DNA from: Alphaproteobacteria bacterium | GTDB taxonomy: Bacteria > Pseudomonadota > Alphaproteobacteria > JANQMY01 | Reading direction: 5' to 3' | NCBI GenBank assembly: GCA_028289425.1 | Contig: JANQPL010000004.1 | Location: 496,001 to 560,000 of the forward strand | DNA: 64,000 bases | Shown here: positions 42,339-53,400 of the stretch, piece by piece | Layout: the number at the start of each line of letters is the position of its first letter | Position numbering within the stretch: position 1 is the first letter of the stretch | Position numbers and translations under genes: made by a program | Notes under the pieces: model-generated | Database searches by the model: none | The model's input: the letters and a program-made list of their open reading frames with translations, nothing else | Told to the model about the DNA's origin: nothing

Positions 42339-43645
42339 TGGATCCCCTACTGACAATCATTGCCGTCTTCGGTCTGTTGATTTGCTCCGCTTTCTTCTCC
42401 GGGTCAGAGACGGCCGTCACGGCGGCGTCCCGCGCCCGCATGCACCGCTTCGAGAAGGAGGGCATTTCGCGCGCCGGTATCGTCAATCGTTTGATCGATG
42501 AGCGGGAGAGGCTGATTGGGGCGATCCTGCTGGGCAACAATCTGGTCAATATTTTTGCCTCGATCCTGGTGGGCGGTCTGTTCGCGACCATCTTTGCCGA
42601 TGGTGGTGTTCTTTACGCCACGCTGGTGATGACAGCGCTGGTGCTGATCTTCGCCGAAGTGTTGCCGAAGACGGTTGCCATCACCAACACCGACCGGGTT
42701 GCACTTTTGGTGGCGCCGCTCTTGCGCATTCTTGTCTTCGTGCTGGCGCCCATTGTGGGGTTTGTGCAATGGATCGTTCGGCGCACCCTGCTCATCGCAG
42801 GCCTGGATGTGAGCAATACCGATAGCGTGTTGTCCGCCCATGAAGAGCTCCGTGGTGCCATCGACCTGCATCACCAGGAAGGTGCAGTGGTTCGTGAAGA
42901 CCGCGATCGGCTGGGCGGCGTTCTTGACCTTCATGAGCTGGAGGTCAGCGACGTCATGGTGCACCGAAAAAATATGGTGATGATCGATGCGGACGAACCA
43001 GCCGGGGTCATCATTTCTCAGATTCTAAAGACGCCCCATACCAGGATCCCCCTATGGCAGAACGACCCTGAGAATATCATTGGTGTTTTGCATGCCCGGG
43101 ATATCCTGCGCGCGCTCAGTGCCGCCGGCTGGAATCCCGACAAGCTGGACATTAAATCCATTGCGTCTAAGGCGTGGTTCATTCCGGAAACCACGTCGCT
43201 GCGCGAGCAGTTGGATACGTTTCTGAGCGAGCGCGGCCATCTTGCCTTGGTGGTGGATGAGTACGGCGCTCTTATGGGCCTGGTCACGCTGGAAGATATT
43301 TTGGAAGAGATCGTCGGCGAAATCTCTGATGAACATGATTTGCACATTTCGGGGCTTCGTCCGCAGGCGGATGGATCGATCATCGTCGACGGCAGTGTCC
43401 CCGTGCGAGATCTAAACCGCGCGATGGAATGGGATTTGAACGACGAGGAAGCGACCACAATTGCCGGTTTGGTCATCCACGAGGCGCAAACCATCCCCGA
43501 TGTGGGTCAGGTGTTCACATTCTACGGCTTCAAGTTCGAGATCCTGCGCCGCCAGCGCAATCAGATCATGGCGCTGCGGATTTCACCGCCGCGCAACTAT
43601 AATGGCCGCGGCGAAGCCATGAAAATCGCGAGTCACGCCGGCTGA
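42338..43645 (+). CDS. CNNM/CorC-family transporter-like protein with CBS domains
   Basis: 435 residues. Four hydrophobic helices (DUF21/CNNM: LLTIIAVFGLLICSAFFSGS ETAVTAASR, VNIFASILVGGLFATIFADG) precede a CBS-domain pair (VMVHRKNMVMIDADEPAGVI, and SERGHLALVVDEYGALMGLV TLEDILEEIVGEISDEHD) and a C-terminal CorC/HlyC domain (DGSVPVRDLNRAMEWDLNDE). Such proteins are linked to Mg or Co efflux at the inner membrane. The start overlaps the aroB stop by 1 base. The end overlaps the convergent bolA gene by 13 bases. Confidence 0.95.
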   Translation: MDPLLTIIAVFGLLICSAFFSGSETAVTAASRARMHRFEKEGISRAGIVNRLIDERERLIGAILLGNNLVNIFASILVGGLFATIFADGGVLYATLVMTALVLIFAEVLPKTVAITNTDRVALLVAPLLRILVFVLAPIVGFVQWIVRRTLLIAGLDVSNTDSVLSAHEELRGAIDLHHQEGAVVREDRDRLGGVLDLHELEVSDVMVHRKNMVMIDADEPAGVIISQILKTPHTRIPLWQNDPENIIGVLHARDILRALSAAGWNPDKLDIKSIASKAWFIPETTSLREQLDTFLSERGHLALVVDEYGALMGLVTLEDILEEIVGEISDEHDLHISGLRPQADGSIIVDGSVPVRDLNRAMEWDLNDEEATTIAGLVIHEAQTIPDVGQVFTFYGFKFEILRRQRNQIMALRISPPRNYNGRGEAMKIASHAG

Positions 43646-43911
43646 TCTTCATCCGGTGTGAGCGTTTTAAGGGCAAGCGCATGAACCGGGCCGGCGAGTT
43701 CTTCAGCCAGCACGTCGTAAACCATTTTGTGGCGCGTCACGCGTGAGCACCCCTCGAAAGCGGGTGTCACAATTGTCAGGTTAAAATGTGTCTCCCCTTC
43801 CGGGCGTGCGCCGACGTGACCGGCGTGACGCTTGGAATCATCCACGATGTCCAAGCGCACCGGAGAGAATTGTTGGGTCAGTTTGTTTCGGATTTGATCG
43901 ATGACCGCCAT
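43633..43911 (-). CDS. bolA: BolA-family protein
   Basis: 92 residues. LDIVDDSKRHAGHVGARPEG ETHFNLTIVTPAFEGCSRVT RHKMVYDVLAEEL is the BolA fold, with the conserved His and the RHKMVY helix. BolA proteins bind Fe-S clusters with monothiol glutaredoxins and influence morphology and iron sensing. It is divergent from the J-domain protein gene, as in many alphaproteobacteria. Confidence 0.94.
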   Translation of the reverse strand: MAVIDQIRNKLTQQFSPVRLDIVDDSKRHAGHVGARPEGETHFNLTIVTPAFEGCSRVTRHKMVYDVLAEELAGPVHALALKTLTPDEDQPA

Positions 43912-44037
43912 GAAATGCCTCTGAAAACTACGCGCCCCAGGAAAACTATTTATGCCCGTTTTCTTGGACGCGGCCGCCCGATTGGTTTACCCTTATGCGT
44001 TTTATTTTTCGAGCCCTCAAAAGTGCTTTGAGTAACC

Positions 44038-44661
44038 ATGTCGAACGAAGAAAAGTTTGTCTTTGATATTCCTGTGACCAAGTCCGGCAAAGGGCGCGGT
44101 CGCGCTGGTCAGCAGGAACCGCGCCGGACGAAACGGCAGTGCGCGGTCCGAGGCTGCAATAAGCCCGGTGACCATAAAGCGCCAAAGAACCGCGACAATT
44201 TGCGGGAATACTACTGGTTCTGCATGGATCACGTGCGTGATTACAATCGGAACTGGAATTTCTTTAAGAACATGTCCGACGGCCAGATCGAAGACTTCCT
44301 GTTGGATGGGCTCACGGGTCATAGGCCAACCTATCCGATGGGCTCAAATCCCTACGTTTCCGCGGGGAAAGCCGCCCATGATCGGCTCAAAGATCCTTTT
44401 TCGATTATTGATGACGGTCCCGGCGGCAAGGTGGAAGTCGAGAAAGGGGCCAGGCGGCCCAAGGTCGGCAAGATCACGGCAGAGGCGCTTTCCGTGCTTG
44501 ACCTTGACGATAGGGCAACCTTGAACGAGGTGAAGGCACGGTATAAGGAACTGGTGAAACGGTATCATCCGGATGCAAACGGGGGTGACCGGGGCGCTGA
44601 GGAACGCTTAATGAAAGTGATCCGCGCCTATAAGCAAATCAAGAACAGCGGATTCGCTTAA
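44038..44661 (+). CDS. J-domain protein upstream of cobS
   Basis: 207 residues. The J domain is at the C-terminus: ALSVLDLDDRATLNEVKARY KELVKRYHPDANGGDRGAEE RLMKVIRAYKQIK with the HPD motif that stimulates DnaK. The N-terminal half has RQCAVRGCNKPGDHKAPKNR, EYYWFCMDHVRDYNRNWNFF KNMSDGQIEDFL, a conserved cysteine-containing segment of this alphaproteobacterial family. A CTCAAA-AGTGC-TTTGAG dyad (44016-44032) sits just before the start. It is normally found beside cobS, suggesting help in assembling the cobaltochelatase, which is inference. Confidence 0.93.
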   Translation: MSNEEKFVFDIPVTKSGKGRGRAGQQEPRRTKRQCAVRGCNKPGDHKAPKNRDNLREYYWFCMDHVRDYNRNWNFFKNMSDGQIEDFLLDGLTGHRPTYPMGSNPYVSAGKAAHDRLKDPFSIIDDGPGGKVEVEKGARRPKVGKITAEALSVLDLDDRATLNEVKARYKELVKRYHPDANGGDRGAEERLMKVIRAYKQIKNSGFA

Positions 44662-44737
44662 ACGGAATTTAAGGTTAATGGCGATACGACTGCCCGACCG
44701 CATCTCGGGGGGTGTCCGCTGAAAGAAAGATAGCTCC

Positions 44738-45730
44738 ATGGTGGTTATGCAAGCCGACGCTGATGTGCTGGACAAGCCAGACATAGAAGTTTCCGTCGCG
44801 CAGCTTTTTGGCATCGACTCGGATTTGAAGGTGCCTGCGTTCTCCGAAGCCAATGACTATGTGCCGGACCGCGATGACGACTATCGATTCGATCGGGAAA
44901 CCACATTGGCGATCCTTGCGGGCTTTGCGCATAACCGCCGCGTGATGATTCAGGGTTATCACGGTACGGGCAAGTCGACCCACATCGAACAGGTAGCGTC
45001 GCGCCTCAACTGGCCGTGTATCCGGATCAATCTGGACAGCCATATCAGCCGGATCGACTTGGTCGGCCGCGACGCAATCGTTTTGAAAGACGGCCAGCAG
45101 GTCACCGAATTCCGCGAAGGTATTTTGCCTTGGGCATTGCAACACCCGACAGCGCTTGTGTTCGACGAATACGATGCCGGCCGTCCGGATGTGATGTTCG
45201 TTATTCAGCGGGTGCTCGAGGTGTCCGGCAAGTTGACGCTGCTTGATCAGAATAGGGTTGTCCGTCCGCATCCGGCCTTCCGGCTGTTTGCCACTACAAA
45301 CACGATCGGCTTGGGCGACACGACGGGGCTTTACCACGGCACCCAGCAGATCAACCAGGGTCAGATGGACCGGTGGAATATCGTCACCACGCTTAACTAC
45401 CTGGCTCATGACGAGGAGATGAATATCATCCTTGCCAAGACGAAATCATACAATACGGATGAAGGTCAAAAGACGATCTCGGCCATGGTCAATGTGGCGG
45501 ATCTGACCCGGTCGGCCTTCATCAATGGCGATTTATCCACCGTGATGAGCCCGCGCACCGTGCTGACTTGGGCAGAGAATGCCGAAATCTTCGGCGATGT
45601 AGGGTTTGCCTTCCGCGTAACCTTCCTAAACAAGTGCGATGAGCTTGAGCGGGCGACGGTTGCCGAAATCTATCAGCGCTGCTTCGGTGAGGAACTTCCC
45701 GAGTCGGCCGCCAATGTCACGATGAGTTAG
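44738..45730 (+). CDS. cobS: Cobaltochelatase subunit CobS
   Basis: 330 residues. It is the AAA+ ATPase subunit of the aerobic CobNST complex that inserts cobalt into hydrogenobyrinic acid diamide during B12 synthesis. Walker A GYHGTGKS (73-80), Walker [15 protein letters not shown], sensor [31 protein letters not shown] and the C-terminal [19 protein letters not shown] are diagnostic. It is 16 bases upstream of cobT. The large CobN subunit is not in the window. Confidence 0.97.
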   Translation: MVVMQADADVLDKPDIEVSVAQLFGIDSDLKVPAFSEANDYVPDRDDDYRFDRETTLAILAGFAHNRRVMIQGYHGTGKSTHIEQVASRLNWPCIRINLDSHISRIDLVGRDAIVLKDGQQVTEFREGILPWALQHPTALVFDEYDAGRPDVMFVIQRVLEVSGKLTLLDQNRVVRPHPAFRLFATTNTIGLGDTTGLYHGTQQINQGQMDRWNIVTTLNYLAHDEEMNIILAKTKSYNTDEGQKTISAMVNVADLTRSAFINGDLSTVMSPRTVLTWAENAEIFGDVGFAFRVTFLNKCDELERATVAEIYQRCFGEELPESAANVTMS

Positions 45731-45746
45731 GGACAGATAGCACCCG

Positions 45747-47696
45747 GTGAGCAGCGAAGGCCCAGTCGAGTCGTTTAAACGTGCGGTCACCATGACCATG
45801 CGCGCCATTTCGGGCGACGACGAGCTGGTGACCACCTTTGGCGCCGAAGCCCCAAATCTGCGGGGCCACCGGTCGCGTTTGCCTTTGCCGTCGCGCGATC
45901 TGCCGGCTGATGAAGTGGCATGCGTGCGCGGTAATGCAGACGCGCAAGCGCTGAAGATCGCCCATCACGACGAAGCGGTTCACGCCTCGCTATCGCCGAC
46001 AGGACAAAATGCCAAGGCCATTTTTGAGGCCGCCGAACAAGCGCGTGTGGAGGCCATCGGGGCGAACGCCATGTCCGGCATGGCCGAAAATTTGGATGCC
46101 GCTTTGGATGAAAGGTGCCGTGCCCGCGGTTTCGGCCGCATGCGGGAACGTTCGGAAGCCCCTTTGAGCGAAATCGTCGGTCTGATGATGCGCGAACACA
46201 TGACCGGCCGGCCGCTTCCGGAATGTACCCGGCACGTTGTAGATGAGTGGCGCAATTCGGTGGAAGAGAAGGCGGGCAAGGATCTCTCGCAACTCACAAA
46301 ATGCCTGCACGATCAGGCGGAGTTTGCTCAACTCACTCGGAACATTATCGCCGATCTGGGCATGGGCGACGAGTTGGGTGAATCGCCCGACGAGATGGAA
46401 GACGCGGATCAGGACGAAGATCAGTCCGATGCCGATTCGGAGGCCAATGAAGACGGCGGCGAAGGCGCACAGCCAGAGGCCTCTTCATCCGAACAAGTTG
46501 AAATGGCCGAAGGCGAGGGCGACGAAGGCGACGAGCAAGCGGTCGAAGTTCAGGCTGACGAAGAAATGCTCGATGCGGACCCGGAAGACAGCGGCGAGGG
46601 CAAGCAGCCCTGGCGTCCCAATAATCTGTCCGGTGATCCGTCAAGCCATCCCAACTACAAAGTGTTCACCACGTCTTTCGATGAAACGATCGCTGCCGAG
46701 GATTTGTGCGATCTGGAAGAGCTTGGGCGGTTGCGCGCTTATCTTGACCAGCAGCTTCAGCAATTGCATGGCGTGGTATCGCGGCTGGCCAATCGGCTGC
46801 AGCGCCGGCTGATGGCTAAACAGAACAGGGCTTGGGAATTCGACCTGGAAGAAGGCATGTTGGATGCGGCCCGTCTGTCGCGGGTTGTGATCGACCCCAT
46901 GCACCCATTGTCCTACAAGATGGAACAGGACACCGACTTCCGCGACACGGTGGTGACGTTGCTGCTCGACAATTCCGGGTCCATGCGCGGCCGGCCGATC
47001 ACGGTTGCCGCTTTGTGCGCGGACATTCTGGCACGCACCTTGGAACGCTGCTCGGTGAAGGTGGAGATTCTCGGGTTCACCACCCGCGCTTGGAAAGGCG
47101 GTCAGTCGCGCGAGAAGTGGTTGACCGAAGGCAAGCCGGCCAATCCCGGGCGCCTGAACGATTTGCGCCATATCATCTACAAATCGGGCGATGCGCCGTG
47201 GCGGCGCGCCCGGCGCAATTTGGGCCTGATGATGCGCGAAGGCCTGCTGAAGGAGAATATCGACGGTGAGGCGCTCACTTGGGCCCATAACAGGCTTCTT
47301 GGGCGCCCGGAACAGCGGCGCATTCTCATGGTGATCTCTGACGGCGCGCCGGTCGACGATTCAACCCTGTCGATCAATGCGGGTAATTATCTCGAAAAGC
47401 ATTTGCGGGAAGTGATCGAGTACATCGAAACACGCTCGCCGGTGGAGCTGATCGCGATCGGCATCGGTCACGACGTGACACGTTACTATCGCCGTGCCGT
47501 GACGATCGTGGACGCTGAACAGCTTGGCGGTGCCATGACCGAGAAACTTGCCGAACTGTTCGATGAAGAGGCGCCAAATAAGCCGCAGAGGCATCGCAAA
47601 ACGCCCAGCGCGGGTGGTGCCGCTGACGCCGCCAGTCTCAGCCGAGTATCCATGCGCGAATTGCGCCGCGCCGCGGCCAAGGAAACGAAGCATTGA
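45747..47696 (+). CDS. cobT: Cobaltochelatase subunit CobT
   Basis: 649 residues from GTG 45747. It is the partner of CobS in cobalt insertion. A helical N-terminal part is followed by a long acidic linker (near residues 205-285: [20 protein letters not shown] and onward) and a C-terminal von Willebrand A domain with the MIDAS site [19 protein letters not shown] and [14 protein letters not shown]. The acidic middle is normal for the family. It overlaps the next gene by 4 bases (TTGA), which argues for translational coupling. Confidence 0.97.
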   Translation: MSSEGPVESFKRAVTMTMRAISGDDELVTTFGAEAPNLRGHRSRLPLPSRDLPADEVACVRGNADAQALKIAHHDEAVHASLSPTGQNAKAIFEAAEQARVEAIGANAMSGMAENLDAALDERCRARGFGRMRERSEAPLSEIVGLMMREHMTGRPLPECTRHVVDEWRNSVEEKAGKDLSQLTKCLHDQAEFAQLTRNIIADLGMGDELGESPDEMEDADQDEDQSDADSEANEDGGEGAQPEASSSEQVEMAEGEGDEGDEQAVEVQADEEMLDADPEDSGEGKQPWRPNNLSGDPSSHPNYKVFTTSFDETIAAEDLCDLEELGRLRAYLDQQLQQLHGVVSRLANRLQRRLMAKQNRAWEFDLEEGMLDAARLSRVVIDPMHPLSYKMEQDTDFRDTVVTLLLDNSGSMRGRPITVAALCADILARTLERCSVKVEILGFTTRAWKGGQSREKWLTEGKPANPGRLNDLRHIIYKSGDAPWRRARRNLGLMMREGLLKENIDGEALTWAHNRLLGRPEQRRILMVISDGAPVDDSTLSINAGNYLEKHLREVIEYIETRSPVELIAIGIGHDVTRYYRRAVTIVDAEQLGGAMTEKLAELFDEEAPNKPQRHRKTPSAGGAADAASLSRVSMRELRRAAAKETKH

Positions 47697-48772
47697 CGAA
47701 GCACTTCCGTTGCATTGTGCCGATGATATCGGCGGTGTTCGCAATCGTGATGAGCGCTGGCGCAACGGCACCGTCCGCCCAGGCCGAAACCATCTCCATT
47801 AGCCTTCATCTCAAGCAGTTGCCGCTGTCTGCACGCAAAGGCAGCCGGGTGGACCAGGTGGGCGATCTGGTCTATCGGGGCGGGATCCGCATCATCTCCT
47901 CTGAGCGGCGCTTTGGCGGATTGTCCGGTCTGATCGTGAGCCGTGACGGCAGTTCTTTTTTGAGCGTGTCCGATCAGGCGGATTGGGTGACCGGAACGCT
48001 CAACTACGAGGACGGCCGACTGGTGGGCATCAGTGACGTTACCATCGGCCCCATATTGGATGAGCAAGGCAACCCCTTGGTTCACAAAAAGGGGGACGCT
48101 GAGGCCGTCGAACAACTGGATCCCGACGGGCCGTTTCCCGGCTCCGTGGTGGTGAGTTTCGAACGCCATCACCGTCTTTGGCGTTACGACCTGCAGGATA
48201 ACGGGTTCGAAACGCTTCCCTCCGATTTGCAAATACCAGCGCAGTTGGAGGCGATCGAAGGCAATCGCGGCATCGAAGCGCTACACGTGACCGATGATGG
48301 AACCGTCATTGCGGTGACGGAAGGCACGTTTGACGATGACGGGCGCACGCTTGGCTGGGTCATGCAGTTGAACGAAGACAAGCGGTCGGTCGCCCGAAGC
48401 GAACAAATCCTGCTCGAGACCTGGGGCACGTTTCGACCCACGGATCTAACGCGTCTGCCGGACGGCCGCTTCTTTGTCTTGCAACGACATTTTTCGCCGC
48501 AAACGGGCCCCATCATTCAGGTTCGAGACCTGGGGGATCAGGTGCCCCAACAGGATGATGTTCTTGCAGGCACGCTGCTGGCGCAATTCAACATGGCTTA
48601 CAATATCGACAACATGGAAGGCATTGCGGCGCGCCAAACGGAAGATGGACGTACACTGATTTATATTGTGTCGGACGACAATTTTAATCCGTTGCAGCGA
48701 ACCGTTTTGCTGATGTTTGAAGTTGTGCCGACACCCGAACCTGAGCCCATTGCGCCCGTGGAAACGGAGTAA
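47693..48772 (+). CDS. Secreted esterase-like/phytase-like beta-propeller protein (COG4246)
   Basis: 359 residues. Start TTG 47693 overlaps the cobT stop and gives a good signal peptide ([23 protein letters not shown] site near residue 31); an ATG ten codons on is the alternative. The body matches the esterase-like activity of phytase family: [79 protein letters not shown] and [29 protein letters not shown] with acidic metal-type residues. It is probably periplasmic. The substrate is unknown. Position after cobST is conserved in relatives. Confidence 0.87.
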   Translation: MTKHFRCIVPMISAVFAIVMSAGATAPSAQAETISISLHLKQLPLSARKGSRVDQVGDLVYRGGIRIISSERRFGGLSGLIVSRDGSSFLSVSDQADWVTGTLNYEDGRLVGISDVTIGPILDEQGNPLVHKKGDAEAVEQLDPDGPFPGSVVVSFERHHRLWRYDLQDNGFETLPSDLQIPAQLEAIEGNRGIEALHVTDDGTVIAVTEGTFDDDGRTLGWVMQLNEDKRSVARSEQILLETWGTFRPTDLTRLPDGRFFVLQRHFSPQTGPIIQVRDLGDQVPQQDDVLAGTLLAQFNMAYNIDNMEGIAARQTEDGRTLIYIVSDDNFNPLQRTVLLMFEVVPTPEPEPIAPVETE

Positions 48773-48776
48773 CGTT

Positions 48777-49553
48777 CTAAGCCCCGCCGAAGCCGGGAAG
48801 CGGCCGCACCCAGCCGCGCAGCAAGCCATAGGGCAGCAACAACAAAAACGACATGAACGCCTTAACGGCAATGTCCACCGTCATCTGATGGGTCCAGGGG
48901 GCAACCCCCAGCTTCGCAATCGGGTAATAGAGGATGCAGAACGCAAGACCACTGAACAGAATGGCAAATAGCGGCGCGCGCCACCAGGGGCGCCCGCGCA
49001 CTTGGTCGAAGACGATGATGTTCACAACCTGCGCCACAAAAAGGGAAATCACGAACGCGGTCAGCACCCGCCCGGTGGGAATGGCGTCGGTGCGCAGGGC
49101 CGCGTCCATAACGGGATACAAAAAGGCGATCAGTAGACCGACCAACATCCAGCTAATGACCATTTGGGCAATCGCGTAGCCGGCGCCATAGGCCCTGTTT
49201 GTCAGCATAGAGGCAAAGAAAATCACGGGGACCATAAAGTGCCCGGTGGTGAGCCAGTGGCCGGGTCGCAAGTACCAGGGGTCCGCCGGGAAAAAGCCGT
49301 CGAATACCGTAATCGGTTGTGACAAGGTTTCGAACGCCAGCGCGAAAGTGAGCATCATGCCGACGACCGGCAGCATCAAGCGCCGAGCAACAAGCACCCC
49401 GCTGAAAAACACATCCACAAACGTCTCGCTTCGATGTTGGCGCTGCGCGGCTTCTGTCACGGTTTGAATCCCCGAGAAACGAGTTGGAAACAAACCAAGG
49501 TCAGCAAAACCTGTACCGCGAAAGGTTTTGTTAACTCTAATCGTTGCGGTCAA
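48777..49553 (-). CDS. VUT-family (queuosine-precursor-transporter-like) membrane protein
   Basis: 258 residues if the TTG at 49553 is used; a GTG at 49460 is an alternative start and no ribosome site decides it. About six membrane helices. The segments LTTGHFMVPVIFFASMLTNR AYGAGYAIAQ, VAQVVNIIVFDQVRGRPWWR APL and APWTHQMTVDIAVKAFMSFL LLLPYGLL follow the VUT (YhhQ) pattern. Relatives import queuine or preQ0 precursors; this copy is diverged, so substrate is inferred weakly. Convergent with the esterase-like gene, whose stop is 4 bases away. Confidence 0.75.
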   Translation of the reverse strand: MTATIRVNKTFRGTGFADLGLFPTRFSGIQTVTEAAQRQHRSETFVDVFFSGVLVARRLMLPVVGMMLTFALAFETLSQPITVFDGFFPADPWYLRPGHWLTTGHFMVPVIFFASMLTNRAYGAGYAIAQMVISWMLVGLLIAFLYPVMDAALRTDAIPTGRVLTAFVISLFVAQVVNIIVFDQVRGRPWWRAPLFAILFSGLAFCILYYPIAKLGVAPWTHQMTVDIAVKAFMSFLLLLPYGLLRGWVRPLPGFGGA

Positions 49554-49638
49554 AATCGGCAGAATTTGGGCGTGTTGTTATGGCCGCGACATGGCGCCGG
49601 GCATTGCCGATGGCAGAGGTGAATTTGCTGTGTCAGGA

Positions 49639-49656
49639 CGGGACGGTTTCGTCCCG
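49639..49656. repeat. Perfect hairpin downstream of rpmB
   Basis: CGGGACG-GTTT-CGTCCCG, a 7-bp perfect stem with a 4-base loop, lies 31 bases after the rpmB stop on the minus strand. No T-run follows in that direction (the next bases read TCCTGACACAGC), so it is not a standard intrinsic terminator. It may protect the rpmB message end. Confidence 0.4.
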
Positions 49657-49686
49657 CTTTGAAACGATGGGCGCGTCCCGAAATGA

Positions 49687-49977
49687 TTAAGCGCTTGCGG
49701 TTTTCGCTTTTTGAATTTCGCGCTTTATCTTGCGGGCCCTGTCCGACAGATTTTCATCTTTGGATTTGAGAAGGAACGCATCCAAACCGCCCCGGCGGTC
49801 CAGGGTGCGCAGCGCCGACGCGCTGACCTTCAGACGGAACGACCGATCAAGCGTTTCGCTCATCAGTGTGGTCTGCGTCAGGTTCGGTAAGAAGCGTCGG
49901 TTGGTTTTGTTATTAGCGTGACTGACATTATTGCCTGTCATTGCTCCTTTGCCGGTGAGCTCGCAGCGGCGCGCCAT
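49687..49977 (-). CDS. rpmB: 50S ribosomal protein L28
   Basis: 96 residues, the alphaproteobacterial length. [40 protein letters not shown] is diagnostic, as is [28 protein letters not shown]. It is a small component of the large ribosomal subunit. It is read alone, divergent from the helicase operon, with its promoter in 49978-50430. Confidence 0.98.
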   Translation of the reverse strand: MARRCELTGKGAMTGNNVSHANNKTNRRFLPNLTQTTLMSETLDRSFRLKVSASALRTLDRRGGLDAFLLKSKDENLSDRARKIKREIQKAKTASA

Positions 49978-50430
49978 TTCAGTATCCTCGGATTGGAATG
50001 CCTATTTGTCTTCGGACCTGGGTATGCCGGCGACTTTTGAATTCCAAGTCGGAGCGGGTCTCGAAAGCGCGCACTTTTAAGGGGCGCGCCCGCTCAGGTC
50101 AAGGCTTATTCGCGGGCGCCATTTTAGCGGACCTGTCCGGATCTATCGGGTGGCCCGGCTGCTATCTTGGGCGGCATTCCGGTCCGTCTCGAAGCGCTCC
50201 AACTTTCCGGTGCTAGCGGCCTCTTGCACTTGGTCGTCAGTGAAGGCTATTGTTGTTCGACATTTCGTTCCTACTACATTTTGTGCGTGAACAAATGACG
50301 AATTTGGTGATGTAAGTGATTCGGTCCCGCTATGTCCCATCTTCGTTCTCTGTGTTAACAAGCAGCCTTAACACATCGTTGTTTTCCCGAAGCCCCCAAC
50401 ATACGCTCCAAACAAAGCCGTAAAGACTGT
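49978..50430. other. 453-bp divergent intergenic region with an 8-bp inverted repeat
   Basis: No convincing gene is seen. Short open frames at 49998-50216 (plus) and 50143-50361 (minus) lack ribosome sites and known motifs. A perfect inverted repeat TGTGTTAA (50351-50358) and TTAACACA (50368-50375), 9-base spacer, precedes the helicase start by 55 bases and is followed by a T-rich stretch, so it may be an operator or a hairpin. A palindrome GGGCGCGCCC lies near 50082. Promoters for rpmB and the helicase must be here but could not be fixed. Confidence 0.5.
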
Positions 50431-53400
50431 ATGACTCAACGCCGTCAAGACGCGCCTTCGCACAAGGCGTCCCAGCTTCTTTCATCCCCTTACAAGAAAG
50501 AGGCAGCGGGACGTTTGACAGCCGTTTTGGGGCCGACCAACACCGGCAAGACCCATTACGCGGTAGAGCGCATGTTGGGCTATTCCACCGGGATGATCGG
50601 TCTGCCGCTGCGCCTTCTGGCGCGGGAGATCTATGATCGGGTGTGCCAAAAACTGGGTCCCGGCCCCGTCGCCCTCATCACGGGCGAAGAAAAAATCGTC
50701 CCACCCAATCCGCGCTTCTATGTGTGCACGGTGGAAGCGATGCCGCTGCAGCTCGAAACCGAATTCTTGGCGGTGGACGAAGTCCAACTCTGTGCGGATC
50801 CGGAACGCGGCCATGTCTTCACGGACCGATTGCTCCGTGCACGGGGGACAGAGGAAACCCTATTCTTGGGCGCCGAGACCATCCGCCCACTGATCCGTCA
50901 ATTGCTACCGGAGGCGACATTCTCGAGCCGCTCCCGATTTTCTGATTTGGCCTATATCGGTCCGAAGAAGTTTAGCCGCTTGCCGCGGCGAAGCGCCGTC
51001 GTCGCGTTTTCCGCGGACTCGGTCTACGGCATTGCGGAACTGATCCGCCGCCAGCGGGGCGGTGCCGCCGTGGTCATGGGCGCGTTGTCGCCACGCACGC
51101 GAAATGCGCAAGTTGCCCTTTATCAATCGGGTGAAGTTGATTTCATCGTGGCAACGGATGCGATCGGTATGGGCCTCAACATGGATATCGATCATGTGGC
51201 CTTTGCCAACCTCAAGAAGTTCGACGGCGTGGGACACCGCGAATTGAAGCCGGCGGAAATTGCGCAAATCGCTGGCCGCGCCGGCCGCCACACCAATGAC
51301 GGTACGTTCGGCCCCACGGGAGAAGTCAATCCGTTTGAGGCGGATCTGGTGGAGCAAATCGAAAATCACCGTTTCGATCCCATACGGACATTGCAGTGGC
51401 GCAACCCGGTGTTGGATTTTTCCAGTGTGGAACGGCTTATCCAAAGCCTTGAGGAAACGCCTCCCGCGCGGGGGCTTTCGCGCGCCCGCGCCGCGGATGA
51501 TCTGACGGCCCTTAAGATGATGAGCTCCAACACGGCGATCATGGAGAAGGCCAAGGCGCCGGCCGCCATCGGTCAATTGTGGGAAGTGTGCCAAATCCCC
51601 GATTTTCAGAAAACCACCGTCGACGAACATGTTCGTCTACTGACGAATATATTCGATCATCTCATCGGCGCCGAAAACCGGCTGCCTTCCGACTGGGTGT
51701 CCGGCCATATTCAGCGTCTGGACCGGACGGATGGCGATCTGGATATGATCGCGACGCGGATCGCTCACATCCGCACCTGGACCTATGTGTCCAACCGCAA
51801 TGGCTGGCTCGAAGATCAGGATGAATGGCAGGGCCGGACCCGCGAAATCGAGGACAAACTGTCTGACGCCCTTCATGAAGCGCTGACCCAACGGTTCATC
51901 GACCGCCGGACCAGTCTGTTGATGAAGCGGTTGCAACAAAACGAAGATCTGTCGTCGGAAATCGCGGAAGACGGCAGCGTCCTGGTCGAAGGCGCCTATG
52001 CCGGCAAGCTCAGCGGTTTCAAATTCGTGCCCGATCCCCGGGCGCTGGTGGAAGACACCGGCATTGGCGCAAAGACCTTGCGCACCGCCGCGCTTAAATC
52101 CCTCAACAGCGAAGTGGTGACCCGCGCGGCCCGCCTCGGCAATGTGCCCGATGACGCGATCCAATTGACCGAGCACGGCAAGATTTGGTGGGAAGGCAGT
52201 CCGATTGCAACGCTGGAGCGCGGCGCGGATCCCTTGTCCCCACGTGTGCGAGTCTTGGCGGATGATTTGGTGCCCGCGGCCGCTATTGAACGCATCCAAA
52301 AACGATTGGACAGTTGGGTGAAAGCGCGGATCGACAGTCAGCTTGCCCCATTGGTGGCGCTGCGCGATGCGGATCATCTCTCCGGACCCGCGCGCGGTCT
52401 GGCCTTCCAGCTTGTTGAATCCATGGGCGGCCTACCCCGGCGGGAAGCCGCGGCTCAGCTCAAGGAACTCGATCAAACCTTGCGGGCATCCCTGCGCCAA
52501 CTGGGTGTCCGGTTCGGCGAATACAGCATTTTCGTGCCCACTTTGCTGAAGCCCGCGCCCGCGCATCTGAAGGCGTTGCTTTGGGCGGTTTTTCAACAAC
52601 CCTCCGAAAACGGAACACCTTTGCTGCAAAAATTGCCGCCCCCACCGGGACCCGGCTTGACCTCAATTCAGGTCGACCGCCACGTGCCGAAAGGGTTTTA
52701 CGAGTCGGCCGGTTTTAGAGTGTGCGGCATGCGGGGTGTACGGATCGATATGCTGGAACGGCTCGCGGGTCTTGTTCGCGCAGCGCGCGATGGCGATTCC
52801 GCACCAACCAAAGAGGACAATGCGAGCGGCGAGGTAATTAAGAATAGTGATGCGGCATCTGCGCCAATCTTTGCAGGTGCTCAAACTTCCTCGGAGAATG
52901 GCGCAACAGCGGCCCCGCCATCGATCGGTTCGGAAGCACCAGATGCGCCCGCGGAAACTCACACGGCATCAGCTGCCTCCGACGATACAACAGACGACTT
53001 GTCGCCTGCAGAAGGGCCGGCCGCGGCAACCGATGTCGCAACGCCGGCACCCGCCAAACGGAACCTCCCGGCCGGTTGTTTCGAAGTGACGGCCGACATG
53101 ATGTCTTTGGTCGGCTGCAGCGGAGACGAGTTCGAAGGCATTCTGCGAAGCTTAGGGTATCGAAAGCGCTCCCATACTCCTGATACGGAGGAAAATTCGG
53201 AAGCAATCGAGGTTTGGCATTACCAGCAGCGGCGGCCGGGCCGCTCCCGCCCGCAACGAAAAGAAACCCGATCCGAAGGCCGGCCGGTACCGTCGGGCAA
53301 GAAACAACGGTCCCGGAAGAAAGCTGCCGGCGCCGGAGGTGGTAACAAGAAGCAGCCGCGCGTCACATCTGCCGGACCCCGCAAGTCAAAAGGGGAAATC

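Noticed and set aside
49639-49656. Intrinsic terminator for rpmB
   Set aside because: The stem is perfect but no T-run follows on the minus strand.
50143-50361. Possible 72-codon gene between rpmB and the helicase
   Set aside because: No ribosome site, no recognisable composition or motif, and the start lies over the inverted repeat region.
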